64,000 bases of DNA, taken from NCBI RefSeq assembly GCF_900156095.1, contig NZ_FTMJ01000006.1, forward strand, positions 1-64,000. Direction: 5' to 3'. The DNA comes from Aeromonas sp. RU39B (lineage in GTDB: Bacteria; Pseudomonadota; Gammaproteobacteria; Enterobacterales; Aeromonadaceae). Shown piece by piece: positions 1 through 11,000 of the stretch. The position numbers were made by a program, and so were the translations under genes. The number at the start of each line of letters is the position of its first letter. Within the stretch, counting starts at the first letter, position 1. Under the pieces are notes generated by a model. That model searched no databases. It was not told the DNA's origin and saw only the letters and a program-made list of their open reading frames with translations.

Positions 1-1607
1 GCCGGCAGCTTGAAGTGCTCAATCTGGCTGGTCAGCTCTTTGGCAAGGTGGGTGACCTTGGTGGCCAAATCCGCCGAGTGCTGGGCGCCGGACTGCACCT
101 CGGTCGCCAACGTAGCCATCTGGGCCACGCTGACATTGATACTGGAGATAAAGGTGCACTCATCTTCCATCTGCTGATTGGTGACACTGATCTGCTGGCT
201 GATGCGGGCGCAGTTCTCGGCAATTAACCGAACGTTATCGCGCGAGAGGGTGATCTCGTTGACCACGCTATCCACCCGCCCCAGCTCGGTGGTCATCTCA
301 TTGACGGCGCGCTGACTGGTGCCCTGGATCTGGCTGATGATCGACGAGATCTCGCCGGTGGCATTACCGGTGCGCACCGCAAGCGAGCGCACCTCCTCGG
401 CCACCACCGCAAAACCGCGCCCCTGCTCACCGGCGCGCGCCGCTTCAATCGCCGCATTTAAGGCCAGCAGGTTGGTCTGATCGGCGATACCGTGAATGGT
501 CAGCGCCAGGGTAGAGATATTCTGGGACAACCCAGCCAGATCACTGATGGTGCCTGCCACATGGCGGATCCCCTCGGCCTGGGCACGAATGACCTGCTCG
601 GCATTGATGATGGTGGTGTGGGTCTGACTGGCCTGCGCTTCCGATTCGCCGGTCAGTTGGCTGATCTGCAGCAACTCGTCACTGACCAGAGCGATCACCC
701 GGTGCAGTTGCTCAATCACCTGCTCAATCTGCTGGGCGTGCTGCGCCTGCTCGCGGCTGCTACTGAGGTGCTGGGTCGAGGCCGCCATCATGGAGCCGGC
801 CTGCGTATCGAGCGTATGGGCGCTGTTTTGTAAGGTGGTCACCAAACGCACCAGCTGATCGCGCATATTGCTGATGCGCCGGATCAGGGTGCCGATGGCA
901 TCCTGCCCCGGCTCTGGCAGGGTGAGGTCAAGATCACCGTTGGCAATGGCGGTCGCCGCTTGGCCTGCGCCCTGCAAGCGGCGCAGGGTCGGGCGATTAA
1001 GACGAATGGTAAACACCCCACCAATCAGGGCTGAGAGCAGCAACAAGCCATAGCAGAGGTTGGCGGTCTGATTGAGCGAGCTGAGCTGATTGGCCGCATA
1101 GGTCCGGCTCAGGGCCACTGTGCTGTCTACCCCGGCCCGGTGCGCCCGATAGATATCATAAAGCTGGCTGGCCACCTGATCGGCCTTCTGACGATCCCCC
1201 TGACGGATGGCCGGAATAAAGTCGCTATTGAGCAAACTCCAAAACCGCTGGGCCTGACTGTGCTGTTCACCGAGCAGACTGGCCTTGATGGGCGCATCGA
1301 GGGCGCTTTGCTGCCAGTGCCCGATGCGCATCTCATACTCTTTACTCAACCGCCCCAAATCGGCCAACAGTTGCCCCTGCTCGGCACTGTCACTTCGCAG
1401 CAGCTGATCAACAATCAGCTGTGATTCAATCAGATAGAGCGGAGGCGGCAGAATATCGGCCACCACATCCTTACCCTGCCCCATCCGATCCGCCGCCTGG
1501 CGCACCGAATAGAGTCCAAGCAAGGCAATGGTGGCCAGCAGGACAAAAATGGTTAAACCGAGCGCCTGACTAACGGCAAGGGAGCGCTGGCGAATGGCAG
1601 AGATCAT
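1..1607 (-). CDS. Methyl-accepting chemotaxis protein (3' end outside window)
   Basis: Membrane chemoreceptor that passes ligand binding through CheW/CheA to the flagellar motor. The ATG is at 1607 and about 535 codons are present before the left edge. Visible in order: TM1 (residues ~15-33), a helical periplasmic sensor of about 140 residues, TM2 (~178-195), HAMP (~196-250), and the cytoplasmic signalling domain. The signalling tip is a textbook hairpin starting near residue 374 ([19 protein letters not shown], then [15 protein letters not shown]). The last residues seen (IEHFKLP) look like a normal MCP C-terminus, so probably only a few codons are missing. The ligand cannot be told from sequence. 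No chemotaxis genes adjoin it, as is usual for scattered receptors. Confidence 0.93.
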   Translation of the reverse strand, partial: MISAIRQRSLAVSQALGLTIFVLLATIALLGLYSVRQAADRMGQGKDVVADILPPPLYLIESQLIVDQLLRSDSAEQGQLLADLGRLSKEYEMRIGHWQQSALDAPIKASLLGEQHSQAQRFWSLLNSDFIPAIRQGDRQKADQVASQLYDIYRAHRAGVDSTVALSRTYAANQLSSLNQTANLCYGLLLLSALIGGVFTIRLNRPTLRRLQGAGQAATAIANGDLDLTLPEPGQDAIGTLIRRISNMRDQLVRLVTTLQNSAHTLDTQAGSMMAASTQHLSSSREQAQHAQQIEQVIEQLHRVIALVSDELLQISQLTGESEAQASQTHTTIINAEQVIRAQAEGIRHVAGTISDLAGLSQNISTLALTIHGIADQTNLLALNAAIEAARAGEQGRGFAVVAEEVRSLAVRTGNATGEISSIISQIQGTSQRAVNEMTTELGRVDSVVNEITLSRDNVRLIAENCARISQQISVTNQQMEDECTFISSINVSVAQMATLATEVQSGAQHSADLATKVTHLAKELTSQIEHFKLP

Positions 1608-2109
1608 GGGGCCTTCCTTGTGCAGCAATCATAGACAACAGGTCACAAAGCAAAGCGTAGTTGCCCAAGTGCCGGAACGGAAGTTGCTGATAAAAAACCC
1701 AATGATGGGCTAGGTGCTATGCCGCAGCAGGGCACTTGCAGATGATCCAGCTCAAAAAACGATAGATTTCTGACTGCTCAGTCACCATCAACACTCGCCC
1801 CGATCGCATCATCCGTTTACCATAGCCATACGGTGCCTATTAAGCAGTGATGGGTCACTGACCTGCTGGTTAATAGGAGCAATTTGGGGGCTGTAATCCA
1901 CGGGCGGTAGCGTGTTTTTTACAAGTTACGCAGTGTGGAATGAATGAAGACCAACAAAAGCGAGTCATTCTCCCGCCTAGTAGTTACATATGGATATATA
2001 CACTGGCTTACTAGATTCTCTGAAAACTTATCATGATAAGTGTTGGGCTTTAGCTTGTTTAGCACCAACCAAACTTTTTAGTCCAACACATGGGATTTTT
2101 TAAATCATT
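1608..2109. other. 500-bp intergenic region at the edge of an AT-rich island
   Basis: No convincing gene. It holds a small CCCA-TCAT-TGGG hairpin followed by six T on the minus strand (1695-1712), which would stop transcripts reading toward the chemoreceptor. Nearer the island are a perfect 14-bp palindrome CTTATCATGATAAG (2027-2040) and a 7-bp inverted repeat GTGTTGG/CCAACAC (2040-2046 and 2083-2089). Base composition falls from G+C-rich to AT-rich at roughly 1900-1980, which probably marks one border of transferred DNA. No direct repeat, tRNA end or integrase was found there. Confidence 0.5.
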
Positions 2110-3024
2110 ATGGCAACAAAAAATTTCTTCTTTGATTTCTATGAATGTGAAACAAACTCTTCACTCGCTAATGCGATACCACTGAACACAACTGATGTTT
2201 TTAGACAACTATTTGATCTATATCAAACAGGAAGAGCAGCAACTGTTAAAAACATTAAAAATCAGCTGGTAGAGCTTAGAGATATTCAAGCTACCAATTA
2301 TGGATATAAAGGTGTTTTTGGAAAACATCGGAAAAATAATCTTCCACATGCAGCTATTGCAGGAGGTGCAGAAAGAGAGCTACCGCTGGCAGAAAATGAA
2401 AACTTATTAGAAAAGACCTATTTTGTTTACTACAGCGAGTACTCACTTCTTATTATTCAAAGAAATAGATTCTGTGTGAACTGGCAAGTTATTGGTGCAT
2501 ACCTTTCCCCAAACAATTACATAACCACACTAAACCCTATTATTGAACCTGCTAATTTAGCATGGCTTGCCAATGGGCATGTTCAAGTAAAATCAGCCCA
2601 AATAACAATTGCTCGTCCTAGAAACCCTGAATTACTTAGAAACATAGAGCATGACTTTAACAATTCAATAATAGCGGCATTAAACGGTACTCGTTCTGCA
2701 ACAATGAACTTGGTTTTTAGAGGTGATGCTCGTTCTGATAATCCAGAGGAACGCTACTTAGACAATAGTTTTAAAAGAGCTTTGCGTGAGCTTCAAGCCA
2801 CACTTGAAGTAAAAAAACTGAATTTAGTTACTGAACATCAGGAAACTAGAATAGAACACCCTATTGATTTAGTTTCAGATAGATTATCATACTATACTGC
2901 TGTAGAAATGAATGGTCGTTATCCTAATGCTCTAGAAATGTGGGGTAGCTTGGAAGCAGCTCGGCAAGCCAAAAACGATGAGTTAATAAATTTCTTTGGT
3001 CAGCCCAACAACCGATTGGCATAA
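2110..3024 (+). CDS. Uncharacterised soluble protein of an AT-rich two-gene island (DUF6731-like?)
   Basis: 304-residue protein with no signal peptide, membrane segment or catalytic motif that I can name. It opens with FFFDFYECE, has a middle block EKTYFVYYSEYSLLIIQRNRF, and ends in a polar helical region. From memory this pattern (short 'xxFDFY' strand, then a 'lllIQRNR' strand) recalls proteins labelled DUF6731, but I could not test that. Codon use is strongly AT-rich (many AAA, AAT, TTA), unlike the G+C-rich neighbours. There is no good Shine-Dalgarno before ATG 2110. The membrane-protein gene follows after three bases, so the two are surely co-translated. A cytosolic sensor paired with a membrane effector, as in anti-phage modules, is a reasonable guess and no more. 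Confidence 0.8.
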   Translation: MATKNFFFDFYECETNSSLANAIPLNTTDVFRQLFDLYQTGRAATVKNIKNQLVELRDIQATNYGYKGVFGKHRKNNLPHAAIAGGAERELPLAENENLLEKTYFVYYSEYSLLIIQRNRFCVNWQVIGAYLSPNNYITTLNPIIEPANLAWLANGHVQVKSAQITIARPRNPELLRNIEHDFNNSIIAALNGTRSATMNLVFRGDARSDNPEERYLDNSFKRALRELQATLEVKKLNLVTEHQETRIEHPIDLVSDRLSYYTAVEMNGRYPNALEMWGSLEAARQAKNDELINFFGQPNNRLA

Positions 3025-3027
3025 TAT

Positions 3028-3513
3028 ATGATTGATCATAAGGCTACGACAAAAGGGTTAAATGTAACATGTTTGGGCAACCTGTTTGTTTATCTTAGCA
3101 CTTTATTCATCATGTATTTAACGTGGCCTATCATTAGTCAACTAAAAATGACCCATTTACAACCAATAGCGTCCACAATATCAACTTTTGCTGGAATACT
3201 TTTTGGTTTTTCTATGGGGTCTATAACGTTACTCACATCATCGTCTCATGTGTTGATTGAAAATACAAAAAAGACGGGATATTTAAAAAAACTAACGTCA
3301 AAACTACATTCTACAATGGGTTGGCTTTTGGCAGTTTGTATTGTTTTTCTCATTACAATGTTTATACCAGATTCATTGACATTTAAATATGATGACGCAG
3401 AATATTTATATGCTTGTATCTTTGCACAGTTTGGTGTTGGCATTCTTATTCTGGCATTTAAACACTTTTGTAGCACTTGGTGGGAATTTAAAAAGTTCTG
3501 CAACAACATTTGA
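3028..3513 (+). CDS. Four-helix membrane protein, partner of the preceding gene
   Basis: 161 residues, about half hydrophobic. Predicted membrane segments lie near residues 14-35, 47-68, 93-113 and 127-147. The lysine-rich loop between helices 2 and 3 (ENTKKTGYLKKLTSK) and both termini are probably cytoplasmic. Helix 2 contains a small-residue pattern (FAGILFGFSMGSITLLTSSS) suited to helix packing or oligomerisation. No enzyme or transporter family is recognised. Start ATG 3028 lies three bases after the stop of the upstream gene, which implies translational coupling. Composition is as AT-rich as its partner. A bidirectional terminator follows at 3573. A pore-forming effector is one possibility; nothing in the sequence proves it. 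Confidence 0.8.
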   Translation: MIDHKATTKGLNVTCLGNLFVYLSTLFIMYLTWPIISQLKMTHLQPIASTISTFAGILFGFSMGSITLLTSSSHVLIENTKKTGYLKKLTSKLHSTMGWLLAVCIVFLITMFIPDSLTFKYDDAEYLYACIFAQFGVGILILAFKHFCSTWWEFKKFCNNI

Positions 3514-3572
3514 ATAATCTATTTTTAAATTACTTATGAATTCGTAACAGCAAAAATAACGGTGTTTAAAAT

Positions 3573-3600
3573 AAAAAGGCGACCATCCGGTCGCCTTTTT
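3573..3600. terminator. Bidirectional intrinsic terminator
   Basis: 12-bp stem AAAAAGGCGACC / GGTCGCCTTTTT with a 4-base ATCC loop. The A and T runs make it work on both strands: it ends the AT-rich gene pair (+) and ygiQ (-). Confidence 0.93.
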
Positions 3601-3628
3601 ATTTCTATCGCTTTCTAATCAGAAAATA

Positions 3629-6061
3629 TTACCTTGCTGGTCGCTTGGCACCATTGCCTTTAGCCGCCGGCTTGCCACCTTGTGCTGCTGGTTTACCGGT
3701 ACCAGCACGAGTCGGAGCTTTACCTTTATGAGCAGGCTTACCTTGCACGGCGGGCTTACCCTGAGCAGCACCCTGGCCGGTCGCTTTGCCGTGGGTGGCG
3801 GGCTTGCCTGATGCAGCCGGTTTGCCGCTGTCCTTCCCTACTTTGAGCTCGGTGCCCACCGGTTTGCCATTGCCCGGCTTGCTGCCGGGCTTGCCTTGGG
3901 CTGCACCCGCCCCTTTGCCTGCAGCTTTATTGCCAGCGCCATTAGCGCGTTGGTGGTTGATGTCACTGTGGCGAGTCAGCGCTGGCTTGGCGCCCTTGCC
4001 GGCTGCGAGAGCGGCGCGCTCGCCGCGGCCTTCGGCCGGCACCAGACACTCGGGGCCGTTGCCAATCAGGTGGCCCTTGCCCATGGCTTGCAGCGCTTCG
4101 CGGATGATCGGCCAACCGGCCGGATCGTGGTAGCGCAAAATAGCCTTGTGCAGACGGCGGCGGCGCTCGCCCTTGGCCACAAACACGTCTCCGCCGACCC
4201 GATGCACCTTGGAGAGCGGGTTTTTCTCGGTGTAATACATGGTGGTGGCGTTGGCGAGCGGCGACGGGTAGAAGTTTTGCACCTGATCGAGCTTAAAGCG
4301 GTTGGATTTAAGCCACAGCGCCAAATTCACCATGTCATCGTCGGTGGTGCCGGGGTGCGCCGCAATAAAGTAAGGGATCAGGTACTGCTCTTTGCCGGCT
4401 TCTTTCGAGAACTTGTCAAACAGCTCCTTGAACTTGTAATAGGTCCCCATGCCCGGCTTCATCATCATCGCCAGCGGCCCCTCTTCGGTGTGCTCGGGGG
4501 CGATTTTGAGATAGCCGCCAACGTGGTGTTTGGCCAGCTCGCGCACATAGCGCGGATCTTCCACCGCCAGGTCATAGCGCACGCCGGAGGCGATCAGGAT
4601 CTTCTTGATGCCTTTGAGGTCGCGCGCCTTGCGATAGAGATTGATGGTCGGCGTGTGGTCGGTGTCCATGTGCGGGCAGATGGTTGGCCAGACGCACGAG
4701 GCGCGGCGGCAGGTCTGCTCGGCCTTGGGGTTCTTGCAGCGCAGTTTATACATGTTGGCGGTCGGGCCGCCGAGATCCGAGATGACGCCGGTAAAGCCCG
4801 GCACCTTATCCCGGATATCTTCAATTTCTTTTATGATCGACTCTTCCGAGCGGCTCTGGATGATACGCCCTTCGTGCTCGGTGATGGAGCAGAACGAGCA
4901 GCCGCCAAAGCAGCCGCGCATGATGTTGACCGAGGTCTTGATCATGTCGTAAGCGGGGATCTTCTCGTTGCCATAAACCGGGTGTGGCACCCGCTGATAC
5001 GGCAGGCCAAATACCCCGTCCATCTCGTCGGTTTCGAGCGGGAAGGCGGGCGGGTTGACCCAGATGATGCGATCGCCGTGGGCCTGGGAGAGCGCCCGGG
5101 CGCAGCCGGGGTTGGTCTCGTGGTGCAAAATGCGCGAGGCGTGGGCATAGAGCACCTTGTCCTCTTTGACCCGCTCAAAGGCCGGCAACTTGACGTAGGT
5201 TTTCTCCCACGGTTTGGGCTTGGGCGGTTGCACCAGCACCGGCTTGGCCTGCTGAGCGGCAGGCGCATCGTCGCTGGCATCGTCCGAGCAGGGCGCCCCT
5301 TCCATATAGGGGTTGGGGATAGGATCGATGCGGCCAATCTGATCGAGCTTGCTCGAATCGACCCCACTCCAGCCCGGCAGCGGCTCGCGGCGGATCACGG
5401 CAGTGCCGCGAATATCCTGCATCGCGTCCATGGTTTCGCCTGCAGCGATGCGGTGCGCCACTTCAATGAGCGGACGCTCGGCGTTGCCGTAGATCAGGAT
5501 ATCGGCCTTGGCATCAAACAGGATGGAGCGGCGAATGGTCTCGGACCAGTAGTCATAGTGGGCGATGCGGCGCAGCGACGCCTCAATGCCGCCGATGACT
5601 ACCGGCACCTCTTTGTACGCCTCTTTGCAGCGCTGGGTATAGACCAGCGTGGCGCGGTCGGGCCGTTTGCCAGCGACGTTACCGGGGGTGTAGGCATCGT
5701 CGTGGCGCAGCTTTTTATCCGAGGTGTAGCGGTTGATCATGGAGTCCATATTGCCCGCCGTCACCCCGAAAAACAGGTTGGGTTTGCCCAGACGCATAAA
5801 GTCATCCTTCGATGACCAGTCGGGCTGGGCGATGATACCGACCCGAAACCCTTGCGATTCGAGCATGCGGCCAATCACCGCCATACCAAAACTCGGGTGG
5901 TCCACATAGGCATCACCGGTCACCAGGATCACGTCACAGCTGTCCCAGCCGAGTTTGTCCATCTCTTTGCGCGACATGGGCAGGAAGGGCGCCGTGCCGT
6001 AGCACTCGGCCCAATAGCGGGGATAGGAGAAGATCGGGGTTACCGGTTGCATTTTGACCAC
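3629..6061 (-). CDS. ygiQ: YgiQ family radical SAM protein with repetitive basic tail
   Basis: Member of the UPF0313/YgiQ family of radical SAM proteins; the reaction is not established. The N-terminus ([23 protein letters not shown], then [20 protein letters not shown]) is close to E. coli YgiQ. The 4Fe-4S cysteines form CxxxCxxC at Cys384, Cys388 and Cys391 ([12 protein letters not shown]). Residues ~255-285 hold a Pro/Lys/Asp-rich insert. After about residue 700 the protein becomes a low-complexity tail of roughly eight-residue units rich in Gly-Lys-Pro-Ala ([14 protein letters not shown]), ending AKRPAR and very basic. This could bind RNA or another polyanion. The start is ATG 6061 or the fourth codon (MQPV); both are plausible. 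A terminator at 3573 closes the gene. Confidence 0.95.
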   Translation of the reverse strand: MVKMQPVTPIFSYPRYWAECYGTAPFLPMSRKEMDKLGWDSCDVILVTGDAYVDHPSFGMAVIGRMLESQGFRVGIIAQPDWSSKDDFMRLGKPNLFFGVTAGNMDSMINRYTSDKKLRHDDAYTPGNVAGKRPDRATLVYTQRCKEAYKEVPVVIGGIEASLRRIAHYDYWSETIRRSILFDAKADILIYGNAERPLIEVAHRIAAGETMDAMQDIRGTAVIRREPLPGWSGVDSSKLDQIGRIDPIPNPYMEGAPCSDDASDDAPAAQQAKPVLVQPPKPKPWEKTYVKLPAFERVKEDKVLYAHASRILHHETNPGCARALSQAHGDRIIWVNPPAFPLETDEMDGVFGLPYQRVPHPVYGNEKIPAYDMIKTSVNIMRGCFGGCSFCSITEHEGRIIQSRSEESIIKEIEDIRDKVPGFTGVISDLGGPTANMYKLRCKNPKAEQTCRRASCVWPTICPHMDTDHTPTINLYRKARDLKGIKKILIASGVRYDLAVEDPRYVRELAKHHVGGYLKIAPEHTEEGPLAMMMKPGMGTYYKFKELFDKFSKEAGKEQYLIPYFIAAHPGTTDDDMVNLALWLKSNRFKLDQVQNFYPSPLANATTMYYTEKNPLSKVHRVGGDVFVAKGERRRRLHKAILRYHDPAGWPIIREALQAMGKGHLIGNGPECLVPAEGRGERAALAAGKGAKPALTRHSDINHQRANGAGNKAAGKGAGAAQGKPGSKPGNGKPVGTELKVGKDSGKPAASGKPATHGKATGQGAAQGKPAVQGKPAHKGKAPTRAGTGKPAAQGGKPAAKGNGAKRPAR

Positions 6062-6217
6062 CTGAACAATTCGGGTCGCGCATTATACCGGCTGGCACCG
6101 GCGGCGGCGATGGCTTTTTGTCCCCGCATATCACGCGGATTTGGCGGCGGTCTCGACCGTGTTTCGCACGAATTTGCTATTCGCACCGGGCGCGGCGACC
6201 CGGTGCGTTCGTCCCCA

Positions 6218-8017
6218 TCAGCCCAGCGTGGCCAGATAGGCGCGCCAACCGCCGTGGGCGGTGATCTCCTCGGCCCCCTGCAAGGCGCAGGGCTCGCTGA
6301 TAAAACCGCACACCCGCCGCCCGTCGGCCAGCTCGACCTTGCCGATACCGAGCGGCGCCGGAATGCCCGCCACAAACGAGCCAAAATGCGCGAGCGGCAG
6401 GCGCCAGATCTCCACCTCGATGCTGCGCCCCTCCCCGTGCTCATCGCGCACCAGCGCCGGCCTTAGCGGCGCGCCGCCGGCGATGCGATAGAAGCGATAA
6501 CAAGGCGCCGTCACGGTCTGCTCCACCAGCACGGCGCCGCGCTCACGCAACTGGACATTGAGCGGCAAGCCGTCGAGGTGGGCGCCGCACACCAGCACAT
6601 CGATACACTCCGAAGAGGCGTCAGGTTGCGGCAGATCGCGCGCCACAAACGGCAGACCGGTGGCGCCAAGGGGCAGCGCCTGCGCCCGTTGCCAACGCTC
6701 GCCGAGCGCCAGCAGGGCGTTATCGGCATAGCGCGGCGCAAACAGGGTGATGCCAAACGGTAACCCCGCCTTGGGGCCCTCGCCACGAAAACCGGCCGGC
6801 AGGGCGATGGCGCAGTAATCGAGCAGGTTCATAAAGTTGGTGTAATGGCCAAGGTTGCTGTTAAGGGCAATCGGCTCGGCCTCAAGCTCGGCAATGGTGT
6901 AGATGGTGCCGGTGGTGGGGGTGAGCACCAGTTCGACCTTGGCCAGCTCGGCATCGGCGCGGCGCTTGAGTGCCTGCAGCTGATAGAGAGCCTCGAACGA
7001 AGCCACCGCGCTGTGGCGCTCGGCGCCGCCGATGATGGTCTGGATCACCGGCAGGCAGCGGCTGGGGTCAGCCTTATAAAATGCCTTGATGGCGGCCAGC
7101 CGCTCGGCCACCCAGGGGCCTTCATAGAGCAATTTGGCCGCTTGCAAGAAGGGGGCAAAATCGATGGTGACCGCCACGCCGCCGAGCGCTTCGAGGGTCT
7201 GGCTCGCCTTGGCAAACAGCGCGGCCGCCGCGTCGTCACCAAAAAAGGCCAGCTGCTCGGCAGAGGGCACACCAAAGCGAAAACGGGCGCCCAATAAGGG
7301 GCCAGCTTGCGCCGGGCGGGCAAACGGGTCGGCCGGGTCAAACTCGGCAGCCACCGCCCAGACGCGGGCGGCATCGCTGGCGGTGAGGGCAAACAGGGTC
7401 ACGCAATCGAGACTGCGGCAGGCAGGCACCACGCCGCTGCAGCTGATGCGACCGCGCGTGCCCTTGAGCCCCACCAGATTGTTAAAGGCAGCCGGCACCC
7501 GGCCCGAGCCTGCGGTGTCGGTGCCCAGCGAAAAACTTACCTGCCCGAGCGCCACCGCCACCGAGGAGCCGGCGCTGGAGCCGCCCGACACATAATCGGG
7601 GTTAAAGCTGTTGTGACACGCGCCATAAGGCGAGCGCACCCCGACCAATCCGGTGGCGAACTGATCGAGGTTGGTTTTGCCAAGGGGAATGGCGCCGGCG
7701 GCCAGCAGCTGCTCCACCACAAAGGCCGAGTGGTCGGGCTGATAGGCAAACTCGCGGCAGGCCGCCGTGGTCGGCAAGCCGGCCAGATCGATGTTGTCCT
7801 TGATGGCAAACGGAATGCCATAGAGCGGCATATCGGCCGGGCTGTGGCCATCGAGGCGCGCCAGCGCGGCGGTAAGCTGCTCATCAGAGATAAGGCTAAT
7901 CCAGCTTTGGTGCCGATCGTCTCGCGCCTTGGCCAAACAATCGCGCAGCAACTCGCCCGGCGTCAGCTCACCGGCTTGATAGGCGCGATGAATCGCGCCA
8001 ATGGTCATCTCTCTCAT
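6218..8017 (-). CDS. atzF: Allophanate hydrolase (amidase family)
   Basis: Splits allophanate to ammonia and CO2, the last step of the guanidine/urea-carboxylation route. The amidase-signature domain fills residues 1-~440: Lys73 in GIPFAIKDN, Ser147 in GGSSAGSS and Ser171 in GTDTAGSGR are the expected Ser-cisSer-Lys triad. A C-terminal domain (~455-599) matches the extra domain of AtzF-type enzymes. At 599 residues it has the normal length. The ATG at 8017 overlaps the stop of the upstream carboxylase gene by 4 bp, so the two are translationally coupled. It is last in the operon that begins at the guanidine riboswitch. About 150 bp separate it from divergently placed features of ygiQ's 5' side, with no obvious terminator. 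Confidence 0.95.
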   Translation of the reverse strand: MREMTIGAIHRAYQAGELTPGELLRDCLAKARDDRHQSWISLISDEQLTAALARLDGHSPADMPLYGIPFAIKDNIDLAGLPTTAACREFAYQPDHSAFVVEQLLAAGAIPLGKTNLDQFATGLVGVRSPYGACHNSFNPDYVSGGSSAGSSVAVALGQVSFSLGTDTAGSGRVPAAFNNLVGLKGTRGRISCSGVVPACRSLDCVTLFALTASDAARVWAVAAEFDPADPFARPAQAGPLLGARFRFGVPSAEQLAFFGDDAAAALFAKASQTLEALGGVAVTIDFAPFLQAAKLLYEGPWVAERLAAIKAFYKADPSRCLPVIQTIIGGAERHSAVASFEALYQLQALKRRADAELAKVELVLTPTTGTIYTIAELEAEPIALNSNLGHYTNFMNLLDYCAIALPAGFRGEGPKAGLPFGITLFAPRYADNALLALGERWQRAQALPLGATGLPFVARDLPQPDASSECIDVLVCGAHLDGLPLNVQLRERGAVLVEQTVTAPCYRFYRIAGGAPLRPALVRDEHGEGRSIEVEIWRLPLAHFGSFVAGIPAPLGIGKVELADGRRVCGFISEPCALQGAEEITAHGGWRAYLATLG

Positions 8018-11000
8018 CCCTGTGTCTCCAATACCAGCAGACGCTGGCCGGCCCTGACTTGCTGGCCGGCGCCGCGCACAATCCCGACAACCCGGCCCGT
8101 GACCGGTGCCAGCACCTCAATTTCCATCTTCATCGATTCGATCACCATCAGAGGCTCGCCCTCGCGCACCTGTTGCCCTTCCACCACTTGCAGCTGCCAG
8201 ACACTGCCCGAGACCAGGCTTTCGACGGCGCAGTGGTGATGAGGCAGCTCTTCTTCCTGCGCGGTTTCTTGCAGCACTTCATGGTCGGCGCTGAAGTTGG
8301 CTTGACCGCTCTCCTGCCAGCGCTGACGCTCGGCTTCAAAGGCGCGCTGCTGGCGCTCTTTGGCCGCCGTGATGGCCTCGCCGTGCTCACTGACCAGCTG
8401 GTTGTAATCGGCCAGCGAGAAGCGGGTCTCTTCGATGCGCAGCGGATAACGGCCACGGGGAAACTCGCGGCGGATACGCAGCAACTCGTCGGCATCGACC
8501 TCGTAAAACCGGATCTGATCGAAAAAGCGCAGCAGCCAGGGCTGGCTGAACTCGGCGGTGCGGCGATAGCGATTCCACATCTGCAACGTGCGACCCACAA
8601 ACTGATAGCCCCCCGGCCCTTCCATGCCATAGACGCACAGATACGCGCCGCCGATGCCGACCGCGTTTTCCGGGGTCCAGGTGCGCGCCGGGTTGTACTT
8701 GGTGGTGACCAGACGGTGGCGCGGATCAATCGGGGTGGCGACCGGCGCACCGAGGTAGACATCCCCCAGCCCCATCACCAGATAGTGGGCGGAAAAGACA
8801 ATCTCCCGCACCTGCTCAATGCTCTCGAGGCCATTGATGCGGCGGATAAATTCGATGTTGGAGGGGCACCAGGGCGCGTCTTTTCGCACCAGCTCGTCAT
8901 ATTTGCGGATCGCCAGCCGGGTGGCCTCGTCATCCCACGACAGAGGCAGATGAACGATGCGCGACGGGATGGTTATCTGGTCAATGTCGGTCAGCTCGCT
9001 TTCGGCCTGCTCAAGGCGCTCTAGCAAGGTGGCCAGCGGCAGGCGCAGGTTGTCGTAGTGGATCTGCAGCGAGCGAATGCCGGGGGTCAGCTCGAGCACG
9101 CCGCTAATGGCCGCTTGCTCCAGCCAGAGCATCAGGGCATGGGCGCGAAAACGCAGCCGGATATCGAGCACCTGAGGGCCATATTCCACCAGCAGATAAT
9201 CATCACCGCTGGGGCGATACACCACCTGCTCGCCATAGCGCTCGGCAGGCAGGATTTTTAGCACCGGGGTGGCCGGGCGATGCACCGGCACCGACAGGGG
9301 CTGGGCTTGCAGCGACTCGAGCTCGGCCAATTTGGCGCGCTCGAGCCGCTCGGCATCGGCCAGCGAGACCGGCACAAAGCGTACCCGATCGCCGGCTTTA
9401 AGCTGCCCCATCTTCCACAGATCGGCCTTGATCAGGGTCGCCGGGCAGACAAAACCGCCCAGGCTCGGGCCATCGGGTCCCAGGATCACCGGCATGTCGC
9501 CGGTAAAATCGACGGTGCCGATGGCATAGGCGTTATCGTGCAGGTTTGAGGGGTGCAGACCGGCTTCACCGCCATCGCGGCGTGCCCAGCTCGGCTTGGG
9601 CCCAATCAGGCGCACGCCGGTGCGACTGGAGTTGTAGTGCACCTCGTAATCGCTGGCAAAGAGGGTATCGATATCCGCTTCGGTAAAGAAATCGGGCGCC
9701 CCGTGCGGGCCATAGATCACCCGCAACGTCCACTGCTGGCCAATGGTCGGGATCAACGCATCGGGCAGAGTCGCACTGGCGCTTGCACTGGATGCTGGCG
9801 GCAGATGCAGCACATCACCGGCTTGCAGCGCCCGCCCAGCATGGCCGCCAAACTGACCCAGGGTGAAGGTGGCGCGGCTGCCGAGATAGGTCGGGCAATC
9901 GATACCACCGGCCAGCAGCAGGTAGCTGCGGGCACCGGCGCCACTGACCTTTCCAAGGGTCAGGGTGGCGTTGGCGGGCACCATGACTACCTGCCAAAGC
10001 GGCAGCGGCTGACCGTCGAGACGCGCATCAATGGCAGCGCCGGTGATGACAATGTGACGGGCCACGTTAAAGCGCAGGGTAGGACCGGCCAGGGTGATCT
10101 CGAGTCCGGCGCACTCGGGGGCATTACCCAGCAGCCGGTTACCCAAGCGAAATGACCAGTCATCCATCGGCCCGGAGGGCGGCACACCGATGTGCCAGTA
10201 ACCGGTGCGACCCGGTACATCCTGAATGGTGGTCTGGGTACCGCCACTCATCACATCGATGGTCTGCGGCTGATAGGCAAACTCATTGAGGCTGCGGGTC
10301 AACACCCGCCCCTCACGCACCAGTGAGCTTTGCAGCAGCGCCTGCAGATAGGCGCTGTTGGTCTCGATGCCGTAGACAGTGCTGCCTGCCAGCATGGCCG
10401 AGAGCTCGTCGAGGGCGGCGCTGCGCGATGCGCCCCAGCCGATCAGCTTGGCCAGCATGGGATCAAAGAAGGGGGGCACGTCGAGACCGGCATCAATCCA
10501 GTGATCGATGCGGCGCGCTTTGCGATCTTGCGCCACAAACTCGACCGCCGAGAGCAGACCGGCGCTCGGGCGAAACTGCTTGGCCGGATCTTCGGCATAG
10601 AGGCGCACCTGAATGGCGTGACCGCGCGCGGTCAACCCGGCTTGCAGCCCGGCCAGCGGGGCGAGCGTGCCGGCGCCAAGCTCAATCATCCAGCGCACCA
10701 GATCGATGCCATAAACCTGTTCGGTCACGCCGTGCTCAACCTGCAGCCGGGTGTTGACCTCAAGAAAATAGAAAGCGCCGCTGCTCTCGTCGTAGACATA
10801 CTCCACGGTCCCGGCGCTGCGATAGCCAACCTGCCGCCCGAGGCGCACCGCAGTCTGTTGCAGCGCAAGGCGCACGTCGTCGGCCAGATGGGGCGCCGGG
10901 CACTCTTCAATCACCTTCTGGTTACGGCGCTGGGCCGAGCAGTCGCGCTCGCCGATGGCGATCACCTCCCCCTGCCCGTCCCCAAACAGCTGTACCTCGA

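Noticed and set aside
3629-3960. Frameshift as the cause of the YgiQ repeat tail
   Set aside because: The repeats keep one clean frame with a consistent eight-residue period to the stop, so they look genuine.
3896-5815. 639-codon open frame on the + strand
   Set aside because: Antisense to ygiQ, in a G+C-rich region; no start signal or recognisable domain.
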